From assembly GCA_021200395.1 (NCBI GenBank), contig JAJQGQ010000122.1, forward strand, positions 1 to 7,349: a DNA stretch of 7,349 bases, given 5' to 3'. The position numbers were made by a program, and so were the translations under genes. The notes beneath the pieces are model-generated. The model had not been told where the DNA came from, did not search any database, and saw nothing but the letters and a program-made list of their open reading frames with translations. The DNA comes from Erysipelotrichaceae bacterium. GTDB taxonomy: Bacteria > Bacillota_I > Bacilli_A > Erysipelotrichales > Coprobacillaceae. Of the stretch, positions 1 to 6,796 are shown in pieces (within the stretch, counting starts at the first letter, position 1; each line of letters starts with the position of its first letter).

Positions 1-222
1 GAATATGCTATAGTAGCATTAGCTTTCTCTTTTCTTTCTCTCATCACAGCTGTGCTTAGCATTCTCAACTCAATCCCCATCATTATAGCTTATCAGTTTC
101 TTCAAGATGCTAGAGAACATGGATTGTCAATAAAATGCGACCATTTTATATCATCTTTACTAGAATTTGATATATTACTGACAATCTGTATATCTTTATT
201 ATACTTCTCACTACAAGTATAA
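1..222 (+). CDS. C-terminal end of an unidentified membrane protein (5'-truncated)
   Basis: The first plus-strand frame is open from the window edge to a TAA at 220-222, giving the last 73 residues of a protein whose start lies outside. The fragment has a long hydrophobic stretch at about residues 3-30 and a second at about 54-72. They are separated by a short hydrophilic segment with charged residues (QDAREHG, then KCD), as expected for two transmembrane helices and a connecting loop. There is no in-frame ATG, so a gene starting within the window is unlikely. A hairpin with a T-run follows the stop directly, which supports this being a real gene end. I do not recognise the family, and no function can be given. 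It runs convergently towards the MATE-family gene, with 26 nt between the two stops. Confidence 0.6.
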   Translation, partial: EYAIVALAFSFLSLITAVLSILNSIPIIIAYQFLQDAREHGLSIKCDHFISSLLEFDILLTICISLLYFSLQV

Positions 223-250
223 AAATCAAGCCAAAAGCTTGATTTTTTTT
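221..250. terminator. Bidirectional intrinsic terminator between convergent genes
   Basis: The arms 221-231 (AAAAATCAAGC) and 237-247 (GCTTGATTTTT) are perfectly complementary around a 5-nt loop. On the plus strand the stem runs into eight T (243-250), giving a standard terminator for the truncated plus-strand gene. On the minus strand the A-run at 221-225 reads as U, so the hairpin can also end the amylase/EamA/MATE transcript. The plus-strand T-run overlaps the MATE stop codon (249-251), so both genes share the site. Confidence 0.85.
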
Positions 251-1595
251 ATAATAAATATCTCCATTTTTCGCGTAAGAAACGTTGTAATAATAAGATA
301 CATCTTAAAACATTATCGCATACCATCATTACCCACACTTGTGCTAAACCCATATGTAAAACATGAATAACAATATATGAACCAAATATTCTTACACCCC
401 ACATTGTAATACATGAAAAAACAAATGGTGCTTTGGTATCACCCATACCATTAAACGTTCCTTCTAAAATCACTAATACACCATAAATAGGTTCAGAAAC
501 AGATACAATTCTTAAAACTGTTGTACCCATTGCAATAACTTCACTATCAGGAGTAAAAAAGCCCATGAGTGATCGTGCATTAATAAATAATAAAATACCA
601 GCAATAAGCATAATGAAAGATGTCATAGCACAAATAAGATAGGTCGTTTGTTTAACTTTATTGGCATCTTTTTCACCTACTGCATTACCTACCAATGTCG
701 AAGCTGCACTTTGGAAACCATAGCCAGGACAATAGAAAGCCTGTTCAGCTTGAATCGCTATCGTATGGGCAGCAAGAGGAATAACGCCCATAGTTGCAAT
801 CATGGAAGCAAATGTCACATGTCCAAAACAGATAACACTCCTTTCCATGACAACTGGTAATGAAATATCAACACATTCTTTAAATACCTGATAATTAAAA
901 TGAAATCCTTGATGCATTAAATCAAAACGTTCATTATGCAAATAACGGAAAAACATCCAAACTCCACCAAAAACATACGAAACACTCGTAGCAATGGCAG
1001 CCCCAATAACACCTAAATTAGCCCCTATAACATAAATGCCATATATCTCTCTGCTAGGATAAATCAAAAAGAAATTCAACACAATATTAACAACATTCAT
1101 ATAAATATTAATCATCATTGGTGTCTTCATATCCTTAACGCTACGCAAAGTTGAGGCAAAAATAAGAGCTGAACTTCTAAATAAGAAAGTTATTGAGGTA
1201 ATCAAAAAATACATATAAGCATCATGCCTAATAACTTCATCTCCATTTAGCCAAGTTGGTAAATATGGCGAAATGATCATACATACTATTGTCATCAATA
1301 TGCCAATACCTAAAACAAAATAAAATGACTGTTGTGAGGCTATTTGTAATTTCTTTTGATCACCAGCTCCATCGGCCTTAGCACAAACACTTAAAATACC
1401 AACACCAAAAGCCATAACAATACTACTGGTCAACCAATTAACTGAACCCGTCAAGCCAACAGAAGCACTCGCATTCGCACCTAATGTCCCTACCATTGCC
1501 GTATCAATATACGATACCACAACGCTTAATGCCTCTTGTATCACTGCTGGCCAAGCTAAATAACATATTTCTTTTATCTTAGGAAGATACTTCAT
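249..1595 (-). CDS. MATE-family multidrug/toxin efflux protein
   Basis: The 448-residue product is full length for the MATE (multidrug and toxic compound extrusion) family. Members are 12-helix inner-membrane antiporters that export cationic drugs or metabolites using a sodium or proton gradient. The two-fold MatE repeat is visible. The first half opens with a helix containing AWPAVIQEALSVVVSYIDTAMVG (split at about residues 14 and 36), and the second opens with SLPVVMERSVICFG at about 245-258. Each half carries a matching cytoplasmic-loop motif, LRSVKDMKTP (150-159) and FNGMGDTKAP (381-390). The start is an ATG preceded 5 nt upstream by GGAGGT (1601-1606). It overlaps the 3' end of the EamA gene by 17 nt, so it is the last gene of the amylase operon. 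Family assignment is secure. The substrate is unknown. Confidence 0.93.
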   Translation of the reverse strand: MKYLPKIKEICYLAWPAVIQEALSVVVSYIDTAMVGTLGANASASVGLTGSVNWLTSSIVMAFGVGILSVCAKADGAGDQKKLQIASQQSFYFVLGIGILMTIVCMIISPYLPTWLNGDEVIRHDAYMYFLITSITFLFRSSALIFASTLRSVKDMKTPMMINIYMNVVNIVLNFFLIYPSREIYGIYVIGANLGVIGAAIATSVSYVFGGVWMFFRYLHNERFDLMHQGFHFNYQVFKECVDISLPVVMERSVICFGHVTFASMIATMGVIPLAAHTIAIQAEQAFYCPGYGFQSAASTLVGNAVGEKDANKVKQTTYLICAMTSFIMLIAGILLFINARSLMGFFTPDSEVIAMGTTVLRIVSVSEPIYGVLVILEGTFNGMGDTKAPFVFSCITMWGVRIFGSYIVIHVLHMGLAQVWVMMVCDNVLRCILLLQRFLREKWRYLL

Positions 1596-2454
1596 CTTGA
1601 ACCTCCACTCTAGTTGCTAATAATACTGCACTAAAAATTAAAGCAATACCAAGGATTTCCTGATAAGACAAACGTTCTCCTAAAAATATAGCTGCTAAAA
1701 TGATACTATAAGCTGGTTCTAAAACAGAAATAACACTGGCAGTTTGAACCTTAATATGTTTTAAGCTACGCACATACAATGTATGTGCCAAAGCAGTAAA
1801 AATAACGCCATAAACAATAAGACAAATAAAATCAAAACCTGTTCCATAACCTAAGAATGGATTCAAAACAGAAATAGTAATTGTCATAATAATTGATACC
1901 ACTAACTGTTCATACATTGTTACTACAGCACTATCATATAACGAAGCCAAACGGCGATTCACAACTGATAAACATGCAAAAGAAAAAGAACTTATCAAAC
2001 CATAAACAATTCCTAATGTCGTCGCATCTGTTAAACGAAATGCAGGAATTAAAAATCCTATACCAGCCACCAATAGTAATAATGCTAAAATATTTTTATA
2101 TTTAAATTTCTCTTTAAAAAAATATGGTTCCATAAATAAAACAAACAATGGATATGTCGCAAACGATATCGTACCAATAGAAACCGTTGAAACCTGTACC
2201 GCCATAACAAAGAAAAACCAATGACATGTTAAAAATATCCCAGCTAAAATATTCCATAAATAATCCTGAAAACGATTAAGACGCAAAGATAAACCTAAAA
2301 AATGAATATAAATATAAAGCGATAAAGCTGAAAAAATAGCTCTTCCTAATGTCAGCATTAATGCTGACATCGGAATCAAAGCCGCAAATAAACTCGCTGC
2401 GCCTAATAAAAACACCGCTATATGAGCAGATATCAAGCCTCTCCTATTCCTCAT
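1579..2454 (-). CDS. EamA/DMT-superfamily permease (10-helix)
   Basis: The 291-residue, almost wholly hydrophobic protein fits the drug/metabolite transporter superfamily, with two EamA repeats of five helices. The first repeat ends in TYPLFVLFMEPYFFKEKF (about 100-117) followed by a helix to about 138. The second covers roughly 148-282 and ends with the related SVLEPAYSIILAAIFLGERL (243-262). Members export amino acids, nucleotides or other small metabolites; the substrate here cannot be predicted. The frame extends upstream to a GTG at 2463, but that GTG is part of the AGAGGTG ribosome binding site (2461-2467), which sits 6 nt before the ATG at 2454, so I take the ATG. The start overlaps the amylase stop by 11 nt, and the 3' end overlaps the MATE gene by 17 nt. 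A perfect 22-bp palindrome lies in codons 29-36. Confidence 0.9.
   Translation of the reverse strand: MRNRRGLISAHIAVFLLGAASLFAALIPMSALMLTLGRAIFSALSLYIYIHFLGLSLRLNRFQDYLWNILAGIFLTCHWFFFVMAVQVSTVSIGTISFATYPLFVLFMEPYFFKEKFKYKNILALLLLVAGIGFLIPAFRLTDATTLGIVYGLISSFSFACLSVVNRRLASLYDSAVVTMYEQLVVSIIMTITISVLNPFLGYGTGFDFICLIVYGVIFTALAHTLYVRSLKHIKVQTASVISVLEPAYSIILAAIFLGERLSYQEILGIALIFSAVLLATRVEVQDEVSS
2349..2370. repeat. Perfect 22-bp palindrome inside the EamA gene
   Basis: The half-site ATGTCAGCATT is followed directly by its exact reverse complement AATGCTGACAT, with no spacer. The symmetry stops at 2348/2371. On the coding strand it spells codons for M29-S-A-L-M-L-T35 and the first base of codon 36. 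It could bind a dimeric protein or form a cruciform. As RNA it would need a small loop at the centre. It may also be coincidental. Confidence 0.7.
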
Positions 2455-3871
2455 CTTGTTCACCTCTTAAAACATATACACTTAAACTTTTTTCTTGAAC
2501 CTTAAACAAACCAAAACCATCTTTATCAATCACTACTTTTTCTAAAGAAAAGTAATCATAAAATATTTGGCCACTATATTTTTTATCCACTTGCATCTTT
2601 TTACAATCAGCCTCATTATGAGCCATAATACATACCATTTTATCATTTACCCAGCCGATGGTATGAGGATCATCGAAATAATCGACTTGCTGAGGTGTTA
2701 GATAATGTTTCCTTAAATATAATAATTTATCTAACATATCAGATTTTGCTTGAATATGATTATGAGAAATACCATAATAATCCCCATAGAAAATGCATGG
2801 ATAACCATCTATTCTAAGTAATATTAAAGCATAAGCTAAAGGCTTAAACCAGTCATCAATCCAGGATTGCAACCCTTGAGAGGGTTGCGTATCATGATTA
2901 TCTACAAAGGTCACGGCATTTTCTGGTTTACATTTTACTAATGTATTTTCTAGTATTTTTGACATATCGTAATCATTATTTTGACAAGCATCATAAAAAT
3001 GATAATGTAAAGGCACATCAAATAATGAAAATTGATCATGAACTTCTGCTAAATAATTCAATAACTTATGAACATCACCATGCCAAAATTCACCTACACT
3101 AAAGAAATCTTTTTGTTTATATTCTCTTAAATATGGAATCCACTCATCAAAAAAGCTAGCACTAATATGTTTAAGAGCATCTAAACGCAAACCATCAAGA
3201 TTTGTAAAATCTAGATACCATTTGCCCCAACGTTTCAATTCACTAACAACATAGACTGATGAAAAATCAATGTTAGCCCCCATTAAATAATCAAAATTAC
3301 CATTCTCATCATCAACATCACTTTGCCAATTCTTATCTTTAAATAGAAATGTTGCATGACGTTTCGATAAAATATCATAATCAAAACCATTAAAACATTT
3401 ATGATCCCATTGAAACTGACTATATTGATTATATCTACCAGGAAATGTAAAGATAGTAGGAACCTTAATTAACTCTTCATCACTCACAAGTTCATCACGC
3501 TTAGATTGATTCACTTCATAAGCTTTCACTAGTTCATTGGCATCGCCACCCATCTTATGATTTAATACGACATCACCATAAGCTTCAATGTTATTTTCAT
3601 GTAAAGCATCAATAGCTGCTAAATATTCATCTTTCGTTCCATACTTCGTAGGAATCGTTCCTTTTTGATCAAATTCTCCTAAATCATATAAATCATATAT
3701 ACCATAACCTACGTCTTGTGTTCCACCAATGCCTTTAAATGCTGGAGGTAACCACAAAGCATCAATGCCTATATTTTTAAGATGCTGGGCATCTTTCTTT
3801 ATTAATTGCCATAAATGAGGAATAGAATCTAAATACCATTCAAAGTATTGCATCATCACTTTATAAGACAT
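2444..3871 (-). CDS. amyA: Cytoplasmic alpha-amylase (GH13)
   Basis: The 475-residue GH13 enzyme hydrolyses internal alpha-1,4 bonds of glycogen, starch-derived dextrins or maltodextrins. The opening MSYKVMMQYFEWY and the overall layout match the intracellular AmyA type (CAZy subfamily GH13_5). There is no signal peptide, so it should act in the cytoplasm. The conserved regions are present in order: region I DVVLNH (100-105), region II GLRLDALKH with nucleophile D231, region III FSVGEFW with acid/base E261, and region IV FVDNHDT with D327. The C-terminal portion from about 400 should form the beta domain. The frame stays open to a TTG at 3919, but that TTG is the -35 hexamer of the promoter. 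The ATG at 3871 has GAGGTGA 5 nt upstream and gives the family's usual N-terminus. It is the first gene of an operon with the EamA and MATE proteins. Confidence 0.95.
   Translation of the reverse strand: MSYKVMMQYFEWYLDSIPHLWQLIKKDAQHLKNIGIDALWLPPAFKGIGGTQDVGYGIYDLYDLGEFDQKGTIPTKYGTKDEYLAAIDALHENNIEAYGDVVLNHKMGGDANELVKAYEVNQSKRDELVSDEELIKVPTIFTFPGRYNQYSQFQWDHKCFNGFDYDILSKRHATFLFKDKNWQSDVDDENGNFDYLMGANIDFSSVYVVSELKRWGKWYLDFTNLDGLRLDALKHISASFFDEWIPYLREYKQKDFFSVGEFWHGDVHKLLNYLAEVHDQFSLFDVPLHYHFYDACQNNDYDMSKILENTLVKCKPENAVTFVDNHDTQPSQGLQSWIDDWFKPLAYALILLRIDGYPCIFYGDYYGISHNHIQAKSDMLDKLLYLRKHYLTPQQVDYFDDPHTIGWVNDKMVCIMAHNEADCKKMQVDKKYSGQIFYDYFSLEKVVIDKDGFGLFKVQEKSLSVYVLRGEQDEE
2461..2467 (-). promoter_or_regulatory. 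Ribosome binding site deciding the EamA start
   Basis: AGAGGTG lies 6 nt before the ATG at 2454. The upstream in-frame GTG (2463-2461) is itself the end of this motif and has no well-spaced site of its own, so the ATG is favoured. The site lies within the last amylase codons and untranslated junction, which implies translational coupling. Confidence 0.65.
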
Positions 3872-3876
3872 TTTCG

Positions 3877-3883
3877 TCACCTC
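3877..3883 (-). promoter_or_regulatory. Ribosome binding site deciding the amylase start
   Basis: GAGGTGA lies 5 nt before the ATG at 3871. With the promoter at 3891-3919 the predicted transcript begins near 3884, so this site would be almost at the 5' end of the mRNA and the leader would be only about 13 nt long. Confidence 0.8.
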
Positions 3884-3890
3884 GATGTCT

Positions 3891-3919
3891 ATTATACATG
3901 AAAAAGAAGGATTTCTCAA
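3891..3919 (-). promoter_or_regulatory. SigA-type promoter of the amylase-EamA-MATE operon
   Basis: On the minus strand, TTGAGA (3919-3914; 5 of 6 to TTGACA) and TATAAT (3896-3891; 6 of 6) are separated by exactly 17 nt. This is the best promoter match I see in the window. The -35 element lies in the loop and inner right arm of the thrS terminator hairpin, and the spacer covers that hairpin's left-arm sequence. The expected start of transcription is around 3884. Confidence 0.8.
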
Positions 3920-3927
3920 TCCTTCTT
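3901..3927 (-). terminator. Intrinsic terminator of thrS
   Basis: The minus-strand RNA can form AAGAAGGAUU, loop GAGA, AAUCCUUCUU (arms 3927-3918 and 3913-3904; 10 perfect pairs), followed by three more U (3903-3901). Together with the last stem bases this makes an uninterrupted run of five U. The stem begins within the thrS stop codon (3928-3926). The stem is only moderately GC-rich and the U-tract is short, so some read-through into the amylase operon is likely. Confidence 0.7.
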
Positions 3928-5674
3928 ATTTCTTCGCTTCAATACGTTCTTTCGTAAGTTCTACAAAAGCATCAATAGAAACAGTAGTCTGTTTACGATC
4001 ACCATATTCACGATAAGTAACAGTTCCCTCATCTCTTTCCTTATCACCTAATACTAATTGATAAGGAATCTTAGCCATTTGTGCTTCACGAATACGATAA
4101 CCTAATTTTTCATCACGGGCATCCATTTCTACACGAATACCATTGTCTTTTAAAATCTTATAAACTTCATCAGCATAATCCAAATGGTATTCATTATTCA
4201 CTGGAATAACTTTCACTTGAGTTGGTGATAACCATAATGGGAATGCCCCCTTTGTTTCTTCAATAAGGAAAGCTGTGAAACGATCAAAAGTACCAAATAT
4301 AGCTCTATGAATAACCACTGGTGTTTGTTTAGTTCCATCTTTATCAACATATGTTAATTCAAAACGTCTTGGTAACAAAAAGTCTAATTGGCAAGTTGAT
4401 AATGTAACTTCTGGACCTACAGCAGGTTTCACTTCTACATCCAATTTAGGCCCATAGAAAGCCGCTTCACCTTCAGCTTCAAAATAATCTACACCCAAAC
4501 TATTTAATACTTCACGAAGTCTTGCTTCTGCTTCATCCCACATTTGGTCATCATCAAAATATTTCTCTTTATCATTCTTATCACGTAATGATAATCTAAA
4601 TTTATAATTTGTAATACCAAAATCTTTATAAACATCTAAAATCAAATTCACAACTTTCTTGAATTCATCACCAATCTGTTCAGGAGTGACAAATAAATGT
4701 GCATCATTTTGACACATACAACGTACTCTTTCCAAGCCTTTAACTGCACCAGATGCTTCATATCTAAAATCTGTTGCAAACTCGCCAATACGAATAGGTA
4801 AATCTCTATAAGAATGTAAACTATTTTTATAAATCAACATATGATGTGGACAATTCATAGGTCTTAAAACAAATGTTTCATCATCCACTTCCATCACTGG
4901 AAACATATTTTCTTTATAATGATCCCAATGACCAGATGTCTTATACAAATCAACAGTACCTACTGGTGGTGTATAAACATGATCATAGCCTAAATCTCTT
5001 TCTTTTTCATAAATATAGTTTTCTAATTGCTTTCTGATAAATGCTCCGTTCGGTAACCATAAAGGCATACCTGCCCCTACTAAACGATGCGTCATAAATA
5101 AATTCATTTCTTTACCAATCTTACGATGATCTCTATTTTTAGCATCTTCCAATTCATTTAAATGAGCATCTAACTCCTCTTTTGTAGGGAAACAACAACC
5201 ATAAATTCTTTGTAATACTTTATTCTTTTTATCACCTTTCCAATAAGCACCAGAATGTTTTAATAACTTGAAATTACGACATAATTTAACTGTTTCCACA
5301 TGAGGACCTCTACATAAATCTACAAAGTCTCCTTGTCTATAACAAGTTATACTTCCATCTTCTAAGCCACCAATTAAATCAATCTTATAAGGATCATCTT
5401 TAAACATTTCTAACGCTTCATCCTTACTAATTTCTTCTCTTACAATACGTTTACCATCTTTACAGATTTTTTTCATTTCTTTTTCAATTTTTGGTAAATC
5501 TTCATCGGTGATAACTTTATCACCTAAATCCATATCATAATAGAATCCTTCACTGACAACAGGTCCAACCCAAAATTTAGCATCTGGATAAAGATGCTTC
5601 ACTGCTTGTGCCATAACATGGGCACATGAATGATTTAAAGTATTTAATGTTTCCTCGTTTTTAAAATCTCTCAT
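3926..5674 (-). CDS. thrS: Threonyl-tRNA synthetase, form lacking the TGS domain
   Basis: The 582-residue cytoplasmic class II synthetase charges tRNA-Thr with threonine. The N-terminal editing domain, which removes misattached serine, starts at once: HSCAH (H15, H19) and CRGPH (C121, H125) match its HxxxH and CxxxH residues. The catalytic core follows (about 185-475). Expected zinc ligands are C275 (MNCPHH), H326 (NDAHLF) and H456 (VIHRAI), the motif 2 arginine is R304 (FRYE), and motif 3 follows H456. The anticodon-binding domain is about 480-582. Typical bacterial ThrRS has about 640 residues because of a further N-terminal TGS domain of about 60 residues; that domain is absent here. AGGAGG (5680-5685) lies 5 nt before the ATG, with the T-box terminator just upstream, so the short N-terminus is not a mis-called start. 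Expression should follow uncharged tRNA-Thr through the T-box. Confidence 0.97.
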   Translation of the reverse strand: MRDFKNEETLNTLNHSCAHVMAQAVKHLYPDAKFWVGPVVSEGFYYDMDLGDKVITDEDLPKIEKEMKKICKDGKRIVREEISKDEALEMFKDDPYKIDLIGGLEDGSITCYRQGDFVDLCRGPHVETVKLCRNFKLLKHSGAYWKGDKKNKVLQRIYGCCFPTKEELDAHLNELEDAKNRDHRKIGKEMNLFMTHRLVGAGMPLWLPNGAFIRKQLENYIYEKERDLGYDHVYTPPVGTVDLYKTSGHWDHYKENMFPVMEVDDETFVLRPMNCPHHMLIYKNSLHSYRDLPIRIGEFATDFRYEASGAVKGLERVRCMCQNDAHLFVTPEQIGDEFKKVVNLILDVYKDFGITNYKFRLSLRDKNDKEKYFDDDQMWDEAEARLREVLNSLGVDYFEAEGEAAFYGPKLDVEVKPAVGPEVTLSTCQLDFLLPRRFELTYVDKDGTKQTPVVIHRAIFGTFDRFTAFLIEETKGAFPLWLSPTQVKVIPVNNEYHLDYADEVYKILKDNGIRVEMDARDEKLGYRIREAQMAKIPYQLVLGDKERDEGTVTYREYGDRKQTTVSIDAFVELTKERIEAKK

Positions 5675-5687
5675 ATTTTCCTCCTAT

Positions 5688-5720
5688 AAAAAAGAGATTT
5701 CATCCAAAGGACGAAATCTC
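5688..5720 (-). terminator. Conditional terminator of the thrS T-box
   Basis: The minus-strand arms GAGATTTCGTCC (5720-5709) and GGATGAAATCTC (5705-5694) form 12 pairs including one G-U, closed by a UUU loop and followed by six U (5693-5688). The left arm contains bases also needed for the antiterminator (ACG/CGU and CCUUU pairings), so the two structures exclude each other. It ends 3 nt before the thrS ribosome binding site. Confidence 0.93.
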
Positions 5721-5896
5721 GTGGTACCACCTTTATTCACTATCTTAGATAGCCTCAAAACCTTAACGCAGTTATACGACCTTCTCTTTCGAGTGTAGCT
5801 ATTAGGGAGTATTGATAAATCTTCTGTAAAACTTTCACCAGCCGTTTTCTCTCTAAACAGTGTTCATTTATCAACATATCCTAAATCATTGCTTCT
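5688..5896 (-). promoter_or_regulatory. T-box riboswitch controlling thrS (threonine type)
   Basis: The conserved T-box AAAGGTGGTACCACG (5734-5720) is present. The antiterminator can be drawn in full: AAAGG (5734-5730) with CCUUU (5710-5706), a 7-nt bulge UGGUACC (5729-5723), then ACG (5722-5720) with CGU (5713-5711). The UGGU of the bulge would pair with an ACCA tRNA end, implying discriminator A. Stem I is closed by UUAGG/CCUAA, then UUGAUAAAU/AUUUAUCAA, CUGU/ACAG and AAAAC/GUUUU. It has an AGAGAG bulge and a distal loop GGCUGGUGAAA, both typical of the class. The 3' side of the lowest internal loop holds AAUACUCC, with ACU (5810-5808) as the probable threonine specifier. A small CUAUC/GAUAG hairpin fits Stem III. 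Uncharged tRNA-Thr should stabilise the antiterminator and allow thrS transcription. The 5' boundary is inferred from the promoter. Confidence 0.93.
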
Positions 5897-5902
5897 GTGG
5901 TT

Positions 5903-5931
5903 ATTCTACATCATTATGGTCAAAAATGCAA
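5903..5931 (-). promoter_or_regulatory. Candidate promoter of the thrS T-box leader
   Basis: Minus-strand TTGCAT (5931-5926; only 3 of 6 to the -35 consensus) and TAGAAT (5908-5903; 5 of 6 to the -10) are 17 nt apart. The -10 has a TG directly before it. Transcription would begin near 5896, just ahead of T-box Stem I, which is where it is needed. The weak -35 keeps confidence moderate. It starts 20 nt beyond the upstream gene's stop. Confidence 0.55.
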
Positions 5932-5950
5932 CGAATTATTCTTTAAAATC

Positions 5951-6796
5951 CTAATGAATATAGCCACTTCTTTTAAATGGCGAATAATCTTGAGCATAAA
6001 TATCTAATACCAGACGTTTTGGCGGTAACATGCTTTCTCGATGATATAATTGCCAGTTTTCATAAATATAACGTCCCTCTATAAAGTCACCATCATTAAA
6101 ATAATCACCATTTAAAAATAATTTTGCAGCCAAACGATACATACAAGCAACCACTTCATCTACATCTAATTGATAAAAACGCATTTGTAAATCTGGCAAC
6201 CCAATTGCTCGCATACCTAGTGTATCCACTACCATCGCATTACTATTTTCAATATTGTACAAACGAATATTGAGACCACCATCTAAAAAATGAAGATTTT
6301 TATCTTCCCATTGACTATTTTGATAAGCTTTTATACTCATCAATTTTTGGGCATGAGGAAAATATAAAGCCATACATTCAGGATATAAAGCAAGCATGAT
6401 ATCTAAATACTGCGATAAAATTTGGCATCTTTTGACTCTTGCCATACGTGCTGACATAAAGTCAGCAATCGTTATTTTATAGTGACATTGACTAAGTAAT
6501 TCTTTCGGATTTTTGATGTTCCAACATTGGATTAAAGCTGCCTCATCTATATCATTAGATAATAATGGTTCCATATCTGTTAACATAAGCTGAAATGGTG
6601 CTTGTTCACCGTTACGATATGTGACGAGATGATCTTTTAATGCATAGGTTGCTATTTTATCAATACCTAGTATTTCTACATATCCAAAGGTTTGTTTCAT
6701 ATATTCATAAATAAGTTGATAATCAATAATAACATCATCACTAAATAATAATTGAATACTATAAACCTGAGCTAATCTCGTTATCTTTTCATTCAT
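5951..6796 (-). CDS. Uncharacterised protein resembling DUF4261
   Basis: This 281-residue protein has no signal peptide or clear membrane helix and is probably cytoplasmic. From memory its C-terminal half resembles DUF4261. Recognisable stretches are an ALYPECMALYFP segment (136-147), the LDGGLNIRLYNIE stretch (171-183), MVVDTLGMRAIGLPDLQMRF (188-207), a DGDFIEG segment (235-241) and the terminal LPPKRLVLDIY (257-267). The N-terminal third looks less conserved. No catalytic motif is evident and I assign no function. Its ATG overlaps the Nudix stop by 8 nt, and the upstream Shine-Dalgarno match is poor (an AGGA about 15 nt away), so translation probably depends on ribosomes finishing the Nudix gene. 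No terminator follows before the thrS leader. Confidence 0.8.
   Translation of the reverse strand: MNEKITRLAQVYSIQLLFSDDVIIDYQLIYEYMKQTFGYVEILGIDKIATYALKDHLVTYRNGEQAPFQLMLTDMEPLLSNDIDEAALIQCWNIKNPKELLSQCHYKITIADFMSARMARVKRCQILSQYLDIMLALYPECMALYFPHAQKLMSIKAYQNSQWEDKNLHFLDGGLNIRLYNIENSNAMVVDTLGMRAIGLPDLQMRFYQLDVDEVVACMYRLAAKLFLNGDYFNDGDFIEGRYIYENWQLYHRESMLPPKRLVLDIYAQDYSPFKRSGYIH

Noticed and set aside
648..860. Open plus-strand frame of 70 codons opposite the MATE gene
   Set aside because: It is antisense to a clearly coding, conserved membrane protein, has no ribosome binding site worth noting, and its translation resembles no protein family.
1893..2105. Open plus-strand frame of 70 codons opposite the EamA gene
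   Set aside because: It lies wholly antisense to conserved EamA sequence with an unstructured, low-complexity translation, so it is a chance frame.
2869..2888. 8-bp GC-rich hairpin (GCAACCCT / AGGGTTGC, 4-nt loop) in the amylase gene
   Set aside because: It lies in conserved coding sequence beginning at the region IV motif (after NHDT) and has no U-run. A stem of this length with a small variable loop is expected about once by chance in this much DNA.
3872..3919. N-terminal extension of the amylase by 16 residues from a TTG
   Set aside because: The TTG is the -35 hexamer and the extension reads through terminator and promoter sequence. The proper ribosome binding site and family N-terminus place the start at 3871.
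5914..5922. TTGACC on the minus strand as the -35 of the thrS promoter
   Set aside because: It matches the hexamer better than TTGCAT but lies only 9 nt from TAGAAT, and no -10-like sequence is found 16-18 nt downstream of it.
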